Shown here piece by piece: positions 25,800 to 41,612 of a DNA stretch of 64,000 nt. The translations under genes were made by a program, and so were the position numbers. A model generated the notes under the pieces. The model saw only the letters and a list, made by a program, of their open reading frames with translations, did no database searches and had not been told where the DNA came from. The DNA lies in NCBI GenBank assembly GCA_945643635.1, contig CALZFC010000005.1, positions 7,047,501 to 7,111,500 of the forward strand. Direction: 5' to 3'. Origin of the DNA: Allodiplogaster sudhausi (taxonomy: Eukaryota; Nematoda; Chromadorea; Rhabditida; Diplogasteridae). Numbering within the stretch: the stretch's first letter is position 1; each line of letters opens with the position of its first letter.

Positions 25800-26800
25800 T
25801 TTTAATATTAGGTGACCAAAACAAGAGCAAAGAAAACAGAACCTACATAATTACTTCCTCAAATACCGCTGAGCTTGAATTAATTTCGGTGTGTACAGAG
25901 TAAATCATCCAATCACTACATTTTCGAAAGAACGGAAATCTAACACACGAGAAGTCGCAATGTAACAAAAAAATGTATGACGGCAGAATCTGTCAATGAG
26001 AAGCAAAATCCCATAATTCTATTATCTATTATGCTTCGGATAAATGTGTCTTGAAAGAATATATCATTGTTCTACCTCAAATGGTTGAACAAACTAACCA
26101 TCAACAAAAAAATGCAATATTCCTATATTATTTACTTCTCTCTCATGGTCAGAATTTTTCCTGTTCTCCCTTTTTCCCAGCCATTATTGCGTCTCGCGGG
26201 GTTAAATTTAATGTTTTATGCACTCGCGGAGAGTAGGATTTGATTTCCTTTCTTCTTCCGCCCCAAGACATGGCGCATCAGCTTCTGCCACTGAAATTCA
26301 CACAGCCGTATCAATCAACAATTCTTTTTATAACAAAACGCAAAGGTGGCAAGACGGGAATGAAAGAGTTGCGAGGGAATGGAGAGGAATGAGAGTGGGC
26401 GGAGGAGTCAGACGGGGGACTGAACCGAGGGAATGGAGAGGAATGAGAGTGGGCGGAGGAGTCAGACGGGGGACTAAACCGGGCCGGGCTGCGTGTCCTC
26501 GTTCACTCTTGTCAATGAAGAGCAACGTCCGAGGGGGAAAGCGGACAGCGTCTCTACACTCTGCGGCTGCTGAAACCACCAGTTCAGATCTTCCTTCTTT
26601 CTTCCTTCCAAGACTAACCACGATATCTACCGTAGTCTGGCCATTTGATCTCTTCGCATCTTGCTATAAAAAGTGGTGTCTCTCTCACTCTCTCTCTCTC
26701 TCTCTCTCTCTCGCTCTCTCTCTCTCGCTCTCTCTCTCTGTCTGTCTCTCTCTGTCTCTCTGTCTCTCTCTCTCCTCTGTCTCTCTCTCTCTCACTCGTC
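25800..26800. other. Intergenic region between Rpt4 and the GSK3-like gene
   Basis: The Rpt4 promoter should lie here (25790 upward), as should the 3' flank of the kinase gene. It contains a 54-bp tandem duplication and, at 26690-26800, a CT array. No exon is recognised. Confidence 0.7.
26373..26480. repeat. 54-bp perfect tandem duplication
   Basis: Two adjacent 54-bp copies (26373-26426 and 26427-26480), GA/GC-rich but not a simple microsatellite. The second copy differs only at its very end (GGACTGAACC versus GGACTAAACC). Confidence 0.85.
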
Positions 26801-26803
26801 CTC

Positions 26804-29464
<2,661 letters not shown>

Positions 29465-29509
29465 GGCATCCGGTCGCCGGCATAAGACAAGGTGGCAATG
29501 ATTCACTTT

Positions 29510-30178
29510 GGAGCACCCTCTACGATCTTAAAATGTGCACTTTTATTTTGGAGGGGAAAACCATTTGCATATTCATTATACATTTTTTTATTACTCAGGC
29601 TTGGTCATCCAGGATATCCATATTCAATATATTCACGACGAATGTAAATTTCTGGAGTCAAATTTCGGTCTCTGAATGCATACAATTGTTACTTTCATAC
29701 TGCTAGTGACGTCTGCTTTTGTCTGATATGTATCTTAAGAAAACTGCAGTTTTTACAAGTCACTGTATTTGCGAAACAACATGAGATATTCACTCCATAG
29801 GTAAGGAGTTTAATGGCGAACCACTGGAAGTTAATGTCATAAGTCAGCCTGTTCCTTCAATATGCTCTAGTTTATATGGATTTGATTATTCGCACTAGGA
29901 TTGTATCTTTTATAAAAGCATATATCAACTATGTTGCACAGAAATAGATATTCTACTGCTTTTCCAACTTAAAGCAATGCCACTGAAATGTGCAGGGTAG
30001 ACAAGCACAAGACTCGTATTAGCAACGAAACACAAGCTAATGATATGTTTTGCGCAAGGGAAGGAAAGGCTCTGGGTATTGTTATCAACAACTAAACATA
30101 TACATACATAGAGAAAAGTATATATTTACGAATCCATGTAAAATAAATTAACTATCTATTAACAAGAGTAATACGATG
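29510..30178. other. Intergenic region upstream of the GSK3-like gene
   Basis: About 670 bp of AT-rich unique sequence between the kinase start and the chitin synthase stop (both - strand). It therefore combines the 3' flank of chitin synthase and the kinase promoter. No exon or RNA gene is seen. Confidence 0.6.
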
Positions 30179-31789
30179 CTAGAATTTGTTTCTATTATCA
30201 CTTTCAGCAGAAGCATGTCTTGAGGAGCGAGTCTTGGAGTCCGTTGACTGGTCGAAGAGTCTCTCAAGACGACGCTGAGCTGGGCCCCGCCCAGGTGCAC
30301 TCTCCCCTTCAGTCGAATCCTTCAACCATATCTTCATTTTATCATCACACCATGACGTTCTATTAAAATTTTTATCATAATCACTCCAGAGACCTTAAAC
30401 TCTGAAATAGTCAAATAGTGAATAGGTTGAGTTGAAGTCGAATCCTTAAGAAATACCTGTCTCTTGTCGATGGTGCCGAAGAGAGAATCCCGTCTCTGCT
30501 CGAGTGCACGTATTGTTCCCTTCTTCAGAGTGAGTCTTTTCTCCCTCGAACCCAGATTGGAAGGACTTTCCATCTCACTGCTCAATGCGAAGAATCTCTT
30601 CTTGAATGCCGCGTCCAGAGTCTCCGTTCTTCTCTTCATCATCGACCTCCGAGACGACTCCAGATTCTGCACCACTCTTCGGCGAGAGATCGCGCACTCT
30701 TCGTGCGTCTCGTCTGCTGCTGCTTCATCTATTCCACGGATTGCCTGTGAAGTGGGAAGAGAGAGTGAGAGAGAGAGAGAGAGAGTGAGAGAGAGAGAGT
30801 GAATGAAAGAGACTGAGTGAGAAAGAGAGAAAGAGAGTGAGAATGAAAGAGACTGAATGAGAAAGAGAGAATGAGGCCGACAGAATGAGAGAGATATGAG
30901 ATGAGAAGGGAAAGATCAACAATCCTACCTGAAGCTCCTTAGCGATTTCGACAGCATTCTGCACTACGAGGTCATCTTCACTCAACTTGTCCACTGGCTT
31001 TCTCCAGCAGATCAATTCAGTCGAGGCGATGATGTGCGCCAGGGTTCCGAAGCGGTGCATTAACATGGCAATGAACTGAAAGGGAAGAGAGAGAGAGAGA
31101 GAGAGAGAGAAATGGAAAGAGAGAATTAGAGAAGAAAAAGAGTGAAAGAAGACAGACAGAACAAGGAGAAAGGGACAGTAAGAAGAGAGTGAGTCAGAGC
31201 AAAAGAAGAGGCGCAGAGTGGACCTGGATGACAAGAATGCTCATGAAGAAGACAAGGAAGACGAGTCCTATGGGCTCGAGTTGCAGACGACTGACAACCC
31301 AAATCTAAAAGAAAATTCTTCTCTTCTCCAACTCTCTCACTCTCTCTTTCACCTTCATCCGAACTAACTTCTTTGGTGGTGTCTCCATGGCAAGGAATGA
31401 TGGTGTGGTTAAACTTGGGCCCAATAGGCCACTCAATGTGGAGACAGTCCTTCTGGAGTTGCAGCACGAGCACGACAATGATGAAGACGATGTTGAGCAT
31501 GAAGAAGCCCGAGCACACCTCAAGCACATCCATTCATTGCTAATCTCTCTCTCTCTCTCCCTCTCTCTCTCCTCTCTCTCCTCTCTCTCCCTCCACTCTC
31601 TCTCTCTCTCTCCTTTCTCTCCCTCCACTCTCTCTCCTCTCTCTCCCTCCACTCTCTCTCTCTCTCTCTCTCTCTCCTTTCTCTCCCTCCACTCTCTCTC
31701 TCTCTCTCTCCTCTCTCTCCCTCCACTCTCTCTCTCTCTCTCTCCTCTCTCTCCCTCCACTCTCTCTCTCTCTCTCTCCTCTCTCTCCC

Positions 31790-31842
<53 letters not shown>

Positions 31843-32973
31843 AAGGGCAGACTCGATTGCGCAGCTCGTAAAGTCCAGCCCGGATGCGATCCTGTTCCTT
31901 GGGATCGACGGCGATGGGTGAGAGGTACTTCTCAATGACATCAGTCCAGAACATCTCCTCCTCGTGGTCCATTTCCTCCCTTTCTGCCCTGAGCAGAGCT
32001 CTCTCATTCAACCATGCATCCGAGTGTGGCTTCCATCTCTTGTTGTTCAGCGCAGCTCTGCTCTGCTTGCTCATCTCCAACTCGTCCTCCAACTCCTCTG
32101 CTTCGTCCTCGTCAATCTCCGAGCACTTCTCCGTCCCCGAGTTCAGTCCCCCGGCAGAGAGCATCGAAGGTCTCAAGAACATTAACTAGATGTGGCCGAA
32201 TCAATGGAATCTCACCGTCTGGTCAGTCCGGGTTGGCTTCTTCTCTCGAGACGGTCCAGTTTATGAGACATGTCACTGAGCTTCTCATTCAACTTCCAGA
32301 TGGCTGGAGAAGTCTCCAAAGTGTTCGGTTTGAGACAACAGAGAACGCGACAGGCACTTCCACAGCCAACCGACATCTCGCCCTCAGCCTCAATTGAAGC
32401 CTCTTTCAATTCATTTGCAAGCCTTGGAATCTCCTTGCACTAACCTGGTCCAGTCCCTCATTGATGAGATCAACATGAGCTCCTCGTCCCTTCTTCGCCA
32501 AGTCATTCTTCTCATCCGCTGAGAGCAAAGGCCGTTCATGCTTATTTCTCGTTCATTACTTCAGCTGTGCAAAAGAGTATGGCAAAAAAGAAACGTCGTG
32601 GATCTTCTCGAGTTCCCCACGAGACGGTGTTGAGATTGCAGATGGAGTAGATGGGGAGGAGCAAGTACATGCAGGGGATGGCCAGGAAGTAGAGAATACC
32701 AGGGATGATGCAAGTGAACTCGAGCGGATGAAGGATTGCGGCAGTCATGAAACTGGAAAAGGACTCTCTGTTGATTCTCCCGTTACTTTAGTTAGACAAA
32801 ACAGCAAACCTGGCAATGACAGCGAACAGGAAAATGGAATGTGGGGAAAGCATTCCGTCTTTCTGAATTTGAAGGGACGTTCCAACAACGACTGCAGTCA
32901 TCAACATTGCGAACAGAGCACCGATCACTTGGGCAACCACCAGCTGAAGAATGAGAGTGTGTGAAGTGAGAGA

Positions 32974-33016
<43 letters not shown>

Positions 33017-36000
33017 TGAGAGAGTGTGTGAAGTGAGAGAGGAAAGAGAGAGAGAGAGAGAGAAGAGTGAGAGAGTGTGTGAAGTGAGAGAGGTAAGGGA
33101 ATACGAGAGAAGAAGAGAAAGAGAGAGAGACAGTAAACTCGCCTGTTTTTCCTGCCTAGCCACTAAGCAGACAATGCAGAAGATGAGAACCGGCAAGGCG
33201 ACCATGAGAAGGGAGAATTTGGTGTCAATGTTGAAGGAGATTGAAATAGCTCCGACCATCATGAGGAAGATCGTGCCAGGACCGAGAATGGAAGAGACCA
33301 GCATGACCATCTGGTAGATGATGTACCTGAGGAACTTGGGTTCTTCCTATTCTGTATCTCTCTTCTATTCTTTCTCTACCAGATGGAAATTGACTCGTTG
33401 ACACGGACGACATTCTTGTAATCTTTCAAAAGATCGAAGATATTGGCGATTGTGGAAGGAATCCAACGACGGCGTTGGTTGAAGAATTCGTTGAAACCCT
33501 CGGGAGCAAATGTCTGAGCATCCGAGGCAGCGCAGTACTCGACTCTTGAAGATGGACAAGGTTGATGAAGACGAAGTCACGGCTAACCGATATCCTCTCT
33601 GGAGAAGTAAAGTGCAGAGCCATCGATCTTCTCCCTGGTCGTACTGGATATAATCCATCGGCTGCTCCGACTTCAGCGCATATCTCAAATGAGTCAACTT
33701 TGACGATATGAGAAGAAAAGAAAAGAAGAGTCGGATACTTTCTGGTGACGTTGTCATCCATGAGAGCGTAGGAGCGGAAGAGAGAAAAGCAGCCGGGAGA
33801 GCAGAGAACGCAGCCAATCATGTGCTCCGTCGCCTTCTGCAGCCAATGACCGACCGCGTATTCGAACTTCTGGTACCTGCAACTTATCACTCTTCCTCAT
33901 CACGAACATACTCATTTCTGCTGACTGACCAAACCATGAGTCCAGATCCCCTGGGATGAATTCGTCCGCAAGCAGCTCCAAGACGGCGATTCTTCTTCAT
34001 GAGATCAACCAGAAGATGAACATGGTGAGGTGTGAAATCGACGTCGCCATCCAGGGTCAGAATGAATGTGTTCTCAGAGATCACTTCTTTCCGAGTCTGA
34101 TCCTCCACTTTCATCATTAGACGATATCCCAGTAGATAGTAGAGATACATCACCTTCAATGGTTAATTATGATAAGGTTCCTGATAAATGAAGTGTGTGA
34201 GTGACTCGCCTGGCTCCATCGCTTTCTGTGTCTGATCTTGTGTTTATCCTTGAGATGAATGATGAGTTTATTCTTTCCAGGAAGAATGTAGGCGATTCTC
34301 CCTCCGTAGGGCGTCTTCACCTTCTTCGGTGGTTTCAATCTCATTTGTGTTTGATGGACGGCGCTCAAAGAACATTCATAAACTCCATCTCCAGCCAGAT
34401 ATCTCTAACAGAATCACTCATATTTTCAGAAAGAGAAACCTCGCAGCTTCGTCGACAACTTGTACAATTTGGTTCACAAATTTATTTGTGATCGGCTCGC
34501 CAAATTCGTTTTTGTCAAAGGCATCATCGAAGAAGATGTGAGCCTCGAATTCGTAGTAGTCGGGTCGATGATCTGGGAAGAGAAGATGAAAGGGAGAGTC
34601 TTCACTCTTCAGTTCTCCTCCCAACCTTAAGGTACTTCTGAGCATTCCTCCGTGCGCTCTGGTCTTCGTCCATGCGGAAGATGGACTTGAGCATGCAAGT
34701 CATCTCATGCGCAGTCTCGTGCCACATCGTGGCACAGGCGTAGATCTTCGTGATGGCGTCAGCAGAGGAGGCGGAGTCTCGGATCATCCCCCCGTTCTCG
34801 GGCCGAGACGAGCTCAGCGAACACACCGAGGGAGGCGCCTTCGACGCACCCGCAAGGCCAGGAATCGTCTCGTAAGTCAGCGAACTCTCTTCTTGCTCCA
34901 TCTCCAAGTCCTAAGTTCGTAGAGTTAACCTTCGTTGTTTGTATCACTCAAAGGTATTAACTGTTTTCATTTTCTCTGTTCAAAAAATGCTTTTCCAGAG
35001 AGAATGAGAGTGAACCTCGGCTCGGATAGATGCCTTATCATCCCGTCGGCGATTCATTGAAAGTGATTGATCAATGAAGGCTCCGATGAAGTACGGCAGA
35101 ATGAACAATCTGCAAAAGGAATTGTTCAACCATTTTACGCGCGGAATCAGATGTGAAACAGTTGTACTTCTCGCTTTTCGCGAGACGTTCTTGATGTGGA
35201 GTCCAGAGATGGAAGGTAATCCAGAATTGGCTGGCCAGCCAAAAGAGCCACAGAACAGTTTGGGGACTGGTTAGAGTTCTCCAAGGATTGCCGGTGAAAC
35301 TGCCACAGCGCCAGAACAGTTCCTGATTGGCAATCATACATACATATACTATACTGATAAGAAGTAGTATTTAAAACCTTAGTTAACGCATTGGTTAGAT
35401 AACAAGGATCACGGTCTCTCAGATTGCACGAAGAAGCGAGGAGCAGAACAGTCAGAGGAGCACTCAGAGCCATTGGAAGGGCGAATCCCATTTTTTGCAT
35501 TAAGACCTAAAACATATTTTTCGGCCTCTTCTTTTCTCATTCCATACACTCTCTATCGCTTCATTCTCTCTCTGCTCTCTGCTCTCTCTCTCTCTATCTC
35601 TCTCTCTCGCGCTCTTTCTCGAGTACATACAAAGTAAAATGGCACTACCTTGCATGCAAACTTAGAACTGGCACAGCAGAGAAAGGCAGCACAGACTTGG
35701 ACAAGAACAATCCAGAGAGCATCGTAGGGAGAAGTGAATTGGTTCAGTTCCACGTACTCGTCGAATACCTGTGGTCGATAGCAACTTCCATAGCTGACTT
35801 ATGTAGTTCAATGCAGTTGTTCAAAATGTGGCAGAGATAACGAACGGAGTAAGCAGAGATGGCCTCTTCCTCCTCCGTCTCCCCTCCAGTCTCATGCTGA
35901 GCCTGTCTCCGGAAGCGTCTGAACTGATAATCTCCAGCGTCAACAACATCTGGAGAGTCCTTCTTGTCATCCCATTTCTTCCGTTTCTTCTCTTGTGTTT

Positions 36001-37325
36001 TCTCCGTTTCCGCATCGATGATCGTGTCTGTGTAGTCTGAAGAAAAGATAAAGAGAAAGAGAGAGAGAGAGAGAGGGAATAAGAGAAAGAGAGAAAGAGA
36101 TGGTGAGAGAGAGGAAGAGAGAGAACAAGAAAAAAACAGGATAGTCTTCTTTCCTTGTCATTTCTCTCAGCTTTCAGTTCAGTCTTTGTTTGTATTCCCA
36201 CGTAGAGATCTTATTTGCATTGAATGAAAGATTCAAAACACGAAAAGAAACTCAGACGGAGCAATGAGAAGAAGTAACGAACCAATGCCAGACTCGAGTT
36301 GCTTCATCCGTGCGAGGAAGGAGGAGATCTCCGTCTGGTTCATGTCGTGGCCAGTGATGGTGATGAGCTTCTCGGCGAAGACGTCAGGCCGGAGGAGTTC
36401 GTCTACGCGGACTCGGCCGGAGACGAAGGCGAAGAGGCAAGCAGCGTAGATCGAACACTTCCACAGAGACACCACCGCGTACGTCTTAGAACGACGCTCA
36501 CTCAGACGGCGAGCGAAGCCAGCCAAGGAACGAAGGGGAGGGAAGGCCGAACCCTCGTGGGCAAAGTTCTGCCACCACGCAACCGAGATCAGAGTCAGAG
36601 ACACCGGCAGAGTCAGTCGGTGACGAGCCAGTGAAGGGAACATGTGCTCAAGTGAGAGGATTCACCAGATGAGGAGAGAGAAAGAGAAGGAGAGAGAGAG
36701 AGAGAGATTTACCGGCATTGCCCAGAAGATGGAAGACTGCGCAGCCAAAGCACCGCCATCGAGGAGGAGAAGCAGAAGAGTGATACCGCCTTTCGCCCTC
36801 CGACTCACGAGAGAAATGACAGCCGGCACCAGGCAGAGGCCATTCATTACCATTGTTCCTGCAGAGAAAGGAGAGAGAGAGAGAGAATTAGAGAAAGGAA
36901 CTCAATAAGGATACTGTACCTGTAACACCATCTAGATCGGGCAAGATGCGAAAGACGAATATTCCGACTCCGAGGGCATGGGCAGATTCGATGACGAATA
37001 CCTGGAAGATTGGCAGAAGAGAATGGAAAAGAAAAGGAGGAAGAGAAAGAGAAAGAAAAATATTGGAAAGATGTGAGAGAAGCAAAGAAAAGAGTTTGGC
37101 TGACAACGAAAAACTGCGGAATCGTCGGCCGCTTGACATTGCGGAAGAGAGTTCGATGCAGACATTTGATGAAGCAGACGCCCTCTGGGATGCACACTGC
37201 CAGGAGGAGAGACCACGCCCACTTTGCAGAGTGGCGGGGAGTGATACGCACCGTGTTGAGGTAGGATTCTAATTAAGACTCTCCATATTTCTCTTTCTCA
37301 CTCTATCTCTTTCTTTCTCTACTAC

Positions 37326-37371
<46 letters not shown>

Positions 37372-37768
37372 CTCCCCCCTCTCTCTCTCCAACCGGGAAT
37401 TTTGTCAGTGCAGATAGTCATGTTCTGGCCGGACCATCCAACGGCAGAAGAGATCAAGACGAAGCCGAGCTTGGCTGCCGTGGCACTTCCAAGAGTGAGC
37501 AGGAAGAGCACGCCAAAAGTGGCGAGTTTCAGAATCTGGAGACTCGCGTCGTGCCAGAAACCTGGAATTGAGTTTGTCGTTCTTTTATTTATTTTATTTC
37601 ATCCATCAAGAACAATGAGTGGGCAGAGATATTAAACGAATGTATGGGACGGAGAGAGAGAGAGAGAGAAATGGTGAGAATGAAAGAGAGAGTGAGAGAG
37701 AGAGAGTGAAACAGAGAAAGAGCGAGTGAAGCAGAGAGAGAGAGAGTGTGTGTGAAACAGAGATAGTT

Positions 37769-37809
<41 letters not shown>

Positions 37810-37962
37810 GAGTGAAAACAAGCGAAAATCGCGCAGGCTTTACAGGATCTTCCACATCTTCATTCATCCGTATAAGGCAATGAATGTGTAATCGAATATG
37901 GATCTTCTTGATCGGCAATGCATTTTTTTCCATCTGTAGAAGTTTCAACCCGACTTCTGGAT

Positions 37963-38006
<44 letters not shown>

Positions 38007-38936
38007 AGAGAGAGACTCCGACTCCAGACAGACAACCATCAAAGTCGCATCATGGTGCGCACACAATGGACTCCACTTCACTCATTCTCTCTCTCTCTCT
38101 CTCTCTCCCTCTCTCTCTCTGTACCCTCTCTCTCTCTTTCTCTCTTTCTCTTGACATTGCCACACTTCAGTTAGCGGGCACTCTCTCGCTTTACTCTCCA
38201 GAAACGGAAGCCGGCTTTTACATGGCTGATCTCTCTCCTTCTCTCTGCATCTGTCAACCTCTCTCTCCCTCTCTCTGCCTCTGTCAAGTTCTCTCACTTT
38301 CTCTTTATCTCTCGCTCCTTCTTCGACATGAAACACAGAAGGAACAGCGCAAGGAAAAAGAAAATGCATGGATATGGATGGCTACAATAGTCTCACAAGA
38401 AAAAGTGATATCATTACGAAAAGAAATTAATGAATCATAATGAAAGGATTATGTTGACTTATTCTTATGCAAAGAAATACATAAAACACAAAATGAAAAA
38501 AAATAATTGAAAATTAGAGGGTGAAAAAGCGAACCGTGACCAGCCTTGTCGCTCTTAGGCGGAAGCAGTCGAAAAATGTCCCATCCTTTGTTTTCCATAA
38601 CACAACTGAACGGAACATAGAATAAGATACAAAATGATAAATAAGGTAATGATTGTAAAGAGCGAATAATAGGAAATGAGCTGACGAGGCAGTCAATTCG
38701 GAGTCCTTCGGAGGGACTCCGCGAGCACTCGGAGGAGCGTCCGGCCGAGGAGCTCTTCTTCTCGCATCGCCAGAGGGGAGCGGAGGTGGCGCAAGGGCCG
38801 ACTCCGCGTTCGTCGTGAAGTAGTACGTTTCATGACGAGGATCGTGGTGGAGAACAGAAGATGAAGAAGCAACGGCCGCCGAGCCAGAAGGGCCCCCGGA
38901 TGGGGCACCGAGGGGATGCTGGTCAATAGTCTCCAT
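30179..38936 (-). CDS. Chitin synthase (family 2 glycosyltransferase, multi-pass)
   Basis: Thirty exons: 38686-38936, 38541-38605, 37394-37561, 37105-37268, 36920-37001, 36713-36858, 36283-36646, 35846-36036, 35649-35768, 35378-35506, 35168-35322, 35016-35109, 34626-34910, 34440-34572, 34210-34402, 33930-34153, 33739-33876, 33588-33683, 33380-33544, 33143-33326, 32810-32943, 32595-32752, 32445-32518, 32216-32400, 31853-32171, 31369-31518, 31224-31304, 30929-31075, 30457-30744, 30179-30319; about 1,674 aa. It polymerises UDP-GlcNAc into chitin at the plasma membrane. Landmarks are GWDIFRLLPPKS near the N-terminus, KIYACATMWHETAHEM, TPYGGRIAYILPGKNKLI, catalytic LDGDVDF, IHPRGSGLMVWYQKFEYA, QGEDRWLCTLLLQRGYR and QRRRW, then five TM segments and NLNTVSWGTRED. 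Nine or more helices precede the catalytic domain. One base is missing near 34562 (see findings). Two introns use GC donors. The start ATG (METIDQ) is the first in frame; the N-terminal 80 residues are Ser/Pro/Ala-rich. Confidence 0.95.
31545..31840. repeat. CT/CCTCCA minisatellite in a chitin synthase intron
   Basis: About 300 bp of pure pyrimidine on the + strand built of CT runs joined by CTCTCCCTCCA linkers, repeating every 30-60 bp. It fills the intron between exons 25 and 26. Open frames through it are artefacts. Confidence 0.9.
37640..38330. repeat. GA and CT arrays within chitin synthase intron 2
   Basis: The intron between 38541 and 37561 contains GA arrays (37650-37810, 37962-38005) and a CT array (38080-38150). 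A non-repeat stretch at 37820-37960 has an exon-like frame, but it is excluded because exons 2 and 3 join directly in phase. Confidence 0.8.
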
Positions 38937-38969
38937 CAAGCATTGCGGAGTCGAGATCACTGCCACCAC

Positions 38970-41610
38970 GATGAGATGCTGAACGATCGAAGAGGACAGT
39001 CACACTCACAGGCAAGGACTGAACGGAAGGAGAGAGAAAAAGGAGGGAGAGAGGAGGGAGAGAACGAGGGAGAGAGAGAGAGGGAGAGAGTGGGAGAAGC
39101 CCTGAGGGGCAGCGAAGTGAGAGAAGAGCGTTCTGGCCGCGCAGCAACCGAGAGAACAAATGTCGCACTCTCCACGAAGAAACACAACAAACAGTGTCCA
39201 GCCGAGTGAGGAAGACCGCTGAGCCCCAGGCATGAGAGAGGAAAGAGTCGCGAGACAAGAAGCCTCTCTCCTCCCATTCCCTCTCACTCTCTGTCTCTCT
39301 CCATCCTTCTCTTTGTTTCCATTCTCTCTCTCTCTCTCTCACCACAACTCTCTGTCTTGTACCCTTTCCAGGTGCCTTTCAGGACGTCCGCACTGAAAGT
39401 TGGGGATTCCTCGGCCTATGCCACGATTTCCTGCTTTCTTATATAACCCATTCAACACTTCATATTCTCTGCTCTCATTCAGTTTATCCTCGCTCTTCGT
39501 GTTGAATTCTTTTTCTTAATTTTTTCGCTCTATCTCTTTCGTTTGTTCAATCAACTCTCAATATTTTCTTTAGTCATAGTTTTTCAATTTTCTTGTTTCC
39601 TTTTCTCGTCCTCGCCTTGGTCTCCTTTTGTGCTTTTGTCATGCCAAACTGTCTCATAATCAGGACGAAAAAAGGAGAACTAATCTTAAGAGGGCAAAGA
39701 GGTTATCGGATAGTCCGTCTGACCGCTCTAATCTGGGGATAAGCCATGGCCGGAGGGCCTCTTCACTCCCTCCCCCCCCTCCCTCTCGCCGATGCCTGCG
39801 CTTCTTTATAGACAGAAGCGGTGAGAACGGAGAGGGGGCTGATGAGCATGAGAGAGAAAGAGAGAAAGCGACAGAGAGAGAGTGAAGGATAAAGAGAGGG
39901 AGATAGTGAGGGAGAGAAAGTTTGTAAGAGGGAAAGAGAGCAGGATAAAGTGGGAGAGGGAGAGGCAGAGAGAAAGAGATAGTGAGAGAGTGAGTAAATG
40001 AGAGAGAGTGAGTGAGAGAGAGTTGAAAGAAGGTCAATTCACAACTATTCTGTTGCCATCAAGTCGGACACCATTAATGTACTTAACGGGGCACTTTGAT
40101 CTCCTACAGTATATGATATGACTGCCCACTTCTCATTGAGTCTCTTGAGGGCCCGCGCGAACACTTTTGGATATGACAACTATCGTACGATCCTCTTCTC
40201 CCTATTAATAGTCTCCTTTTTCCTCATCACTCCCTTTCTCTCACTTTCCTACTATCACATTCCTCCTCTTTTCTCCCTCCTTTCTGCTTTCTCTCTCTCT
40301 CTCACACACTCTAATATTTCTCTCGCTGTCTGCAACCAATTCTCTCTCTCTCTCTTTTTCTCTGTTTCTCTTCATTCAGACATGAAAATAGCATCCTGTC
40401 TTTTGGTCAGCATAATCTCGTCGTTCCCACCCATTAGTCTTTCAATTCCACCTCTCTCCAAAAAGGGCTCTCGACTCTTCTTCCTTCTGCTTCCACCACC
40501 TTAGTCCAATCTATTTGCTCCTCTTTCTGAAGATGTCCACGAGAATGAGACACCAATCTTGCAGACGATCCTGGAGATTGGTGAGTGAGAAGGAGAGATA
40601 GAGAATCAGAGTGAGAAGGAGAGACAGAGAGTCAGAGTGAGAAGGAGGGACAGAGAGTCAGAGTGAGCAGGAGAGACAGAGAGTCAGAGTGAGAAGGGGA
40701 GAAGGAGAGTCAGAGTGAGGGAGAGGTATGAGAATGAGAGACAGAGAATCAGAGTGAGAGTGAGACCAGTGTGAGAAGGAGAGACAGAGAGTCAGAGTGA
40801 GAGTGTGTGTGTGAGAGAGAGAGAGACTAATTAATGGGGTATATGTTTGAAATTCTGAATGCATATTACCGATTATCTTTTGTACACGCAATTTTTTATC
40901 AGTAGAACTTTAAACCGCGATGTGAAGAGAAGACAAGGCACAAGGAACCAGTGGAATCTATGAATTGGCGTTCAAAGAAAGAAAAGGCAACGGAAAGGGA
41001 TTGAGTACCAGTAGATGCAGAGGCATTCCAGGAAATACAATAAGAGAACTAGAACAAACCACTATTTCTGTAGTCAGAAAAGTAAAATGTCTAGATACTA
41101 TTCTGAAACACATGGCTAACTCACCGTGTATGCAAATGTAAAATTTCGCAGAGGTGGAAAAATGTGTTATGATAGATTAGCAGCTAATTTTATATGGTCA
41201 TACTACAGAATTACAGCTTAATTCTTCCTCTAAGGTCAGCCGTGAGGTTGACTACACATTGACACGGATTGATCTACAAACAACTGTTGAATCAATATCA
41301 TGAAGAAGTGAAGAAGATTTAGAATGGACATACATACAGTGTACATGCATCCATTATGAAAGTAGAATATATCTAATTAGACATGAAAAGTTGTGACGAT
41401 TAACATGAGATCGTTTGCCGATGCATAGCGTGCACTTTTCATTCATCCCGACCATGCGATTGTAGGATACAACAAGAGAGAGATAGAGGGAGAGAGAGCG
41501 AGCGAGCGATAGAGAGAGGGCGACAGAGAGAGAGAGAAATAGAGAGAGATAGAGAGAGAAAGAAAGAGCCAGTGGTTAACAGGGAGTGACGAAGAAACGA
41601 CGAGGATTAG
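38970..41610. other. Intergenic region upstream of chitin synthase
   Basis: About 2.6 kb containing the presumed chitin synthase promoter (38940-39500) and several GA arrays with GAGTCAGAGTGAGAAGGA units near 40560-40830. A 20-30 bp unit based on 'gacagagagtcagagtgaga' repeats imperfectly there. No exon is recognised. Confidence 0.65.
40580..40830. repeat. Degenerate tandem repeat (GAGTCAGAGTGAGAAGGAGA unit)
   Basis: At least eight imperfect copies of a roughly 20-28 bp purine-rich unit in tandem on the + strand. Confidence 0.8.
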
Positions 41611-41612
41611 AA

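Noticed and set aside
35749..35850. Continuation of the chitin synthase exon 8 frame to 35769
   Set aside because: It would leave a 0-nt or 30-nt intron; the recurring GTTCGT donor at 35846 with the CACAG acceptor at 35769 gives phase and the motif DEYVELN.
37830..37945. Exon-like frame reading VETSTDGKKCIADQEDPYSI
   Set aside because: It lies inside chitin synthase intron 2; exons 38541-38605 and 37394-37561 join in phase without it, and it has no donor before its stop.
39006..39287. Cys-rich frame upstream of chitin synthase (ECDICSLGCC)
   Set aside because: No splice link to the METIDQ exon and no similarity to chitin synthase N-termini; probably promoter or 5' UTR.
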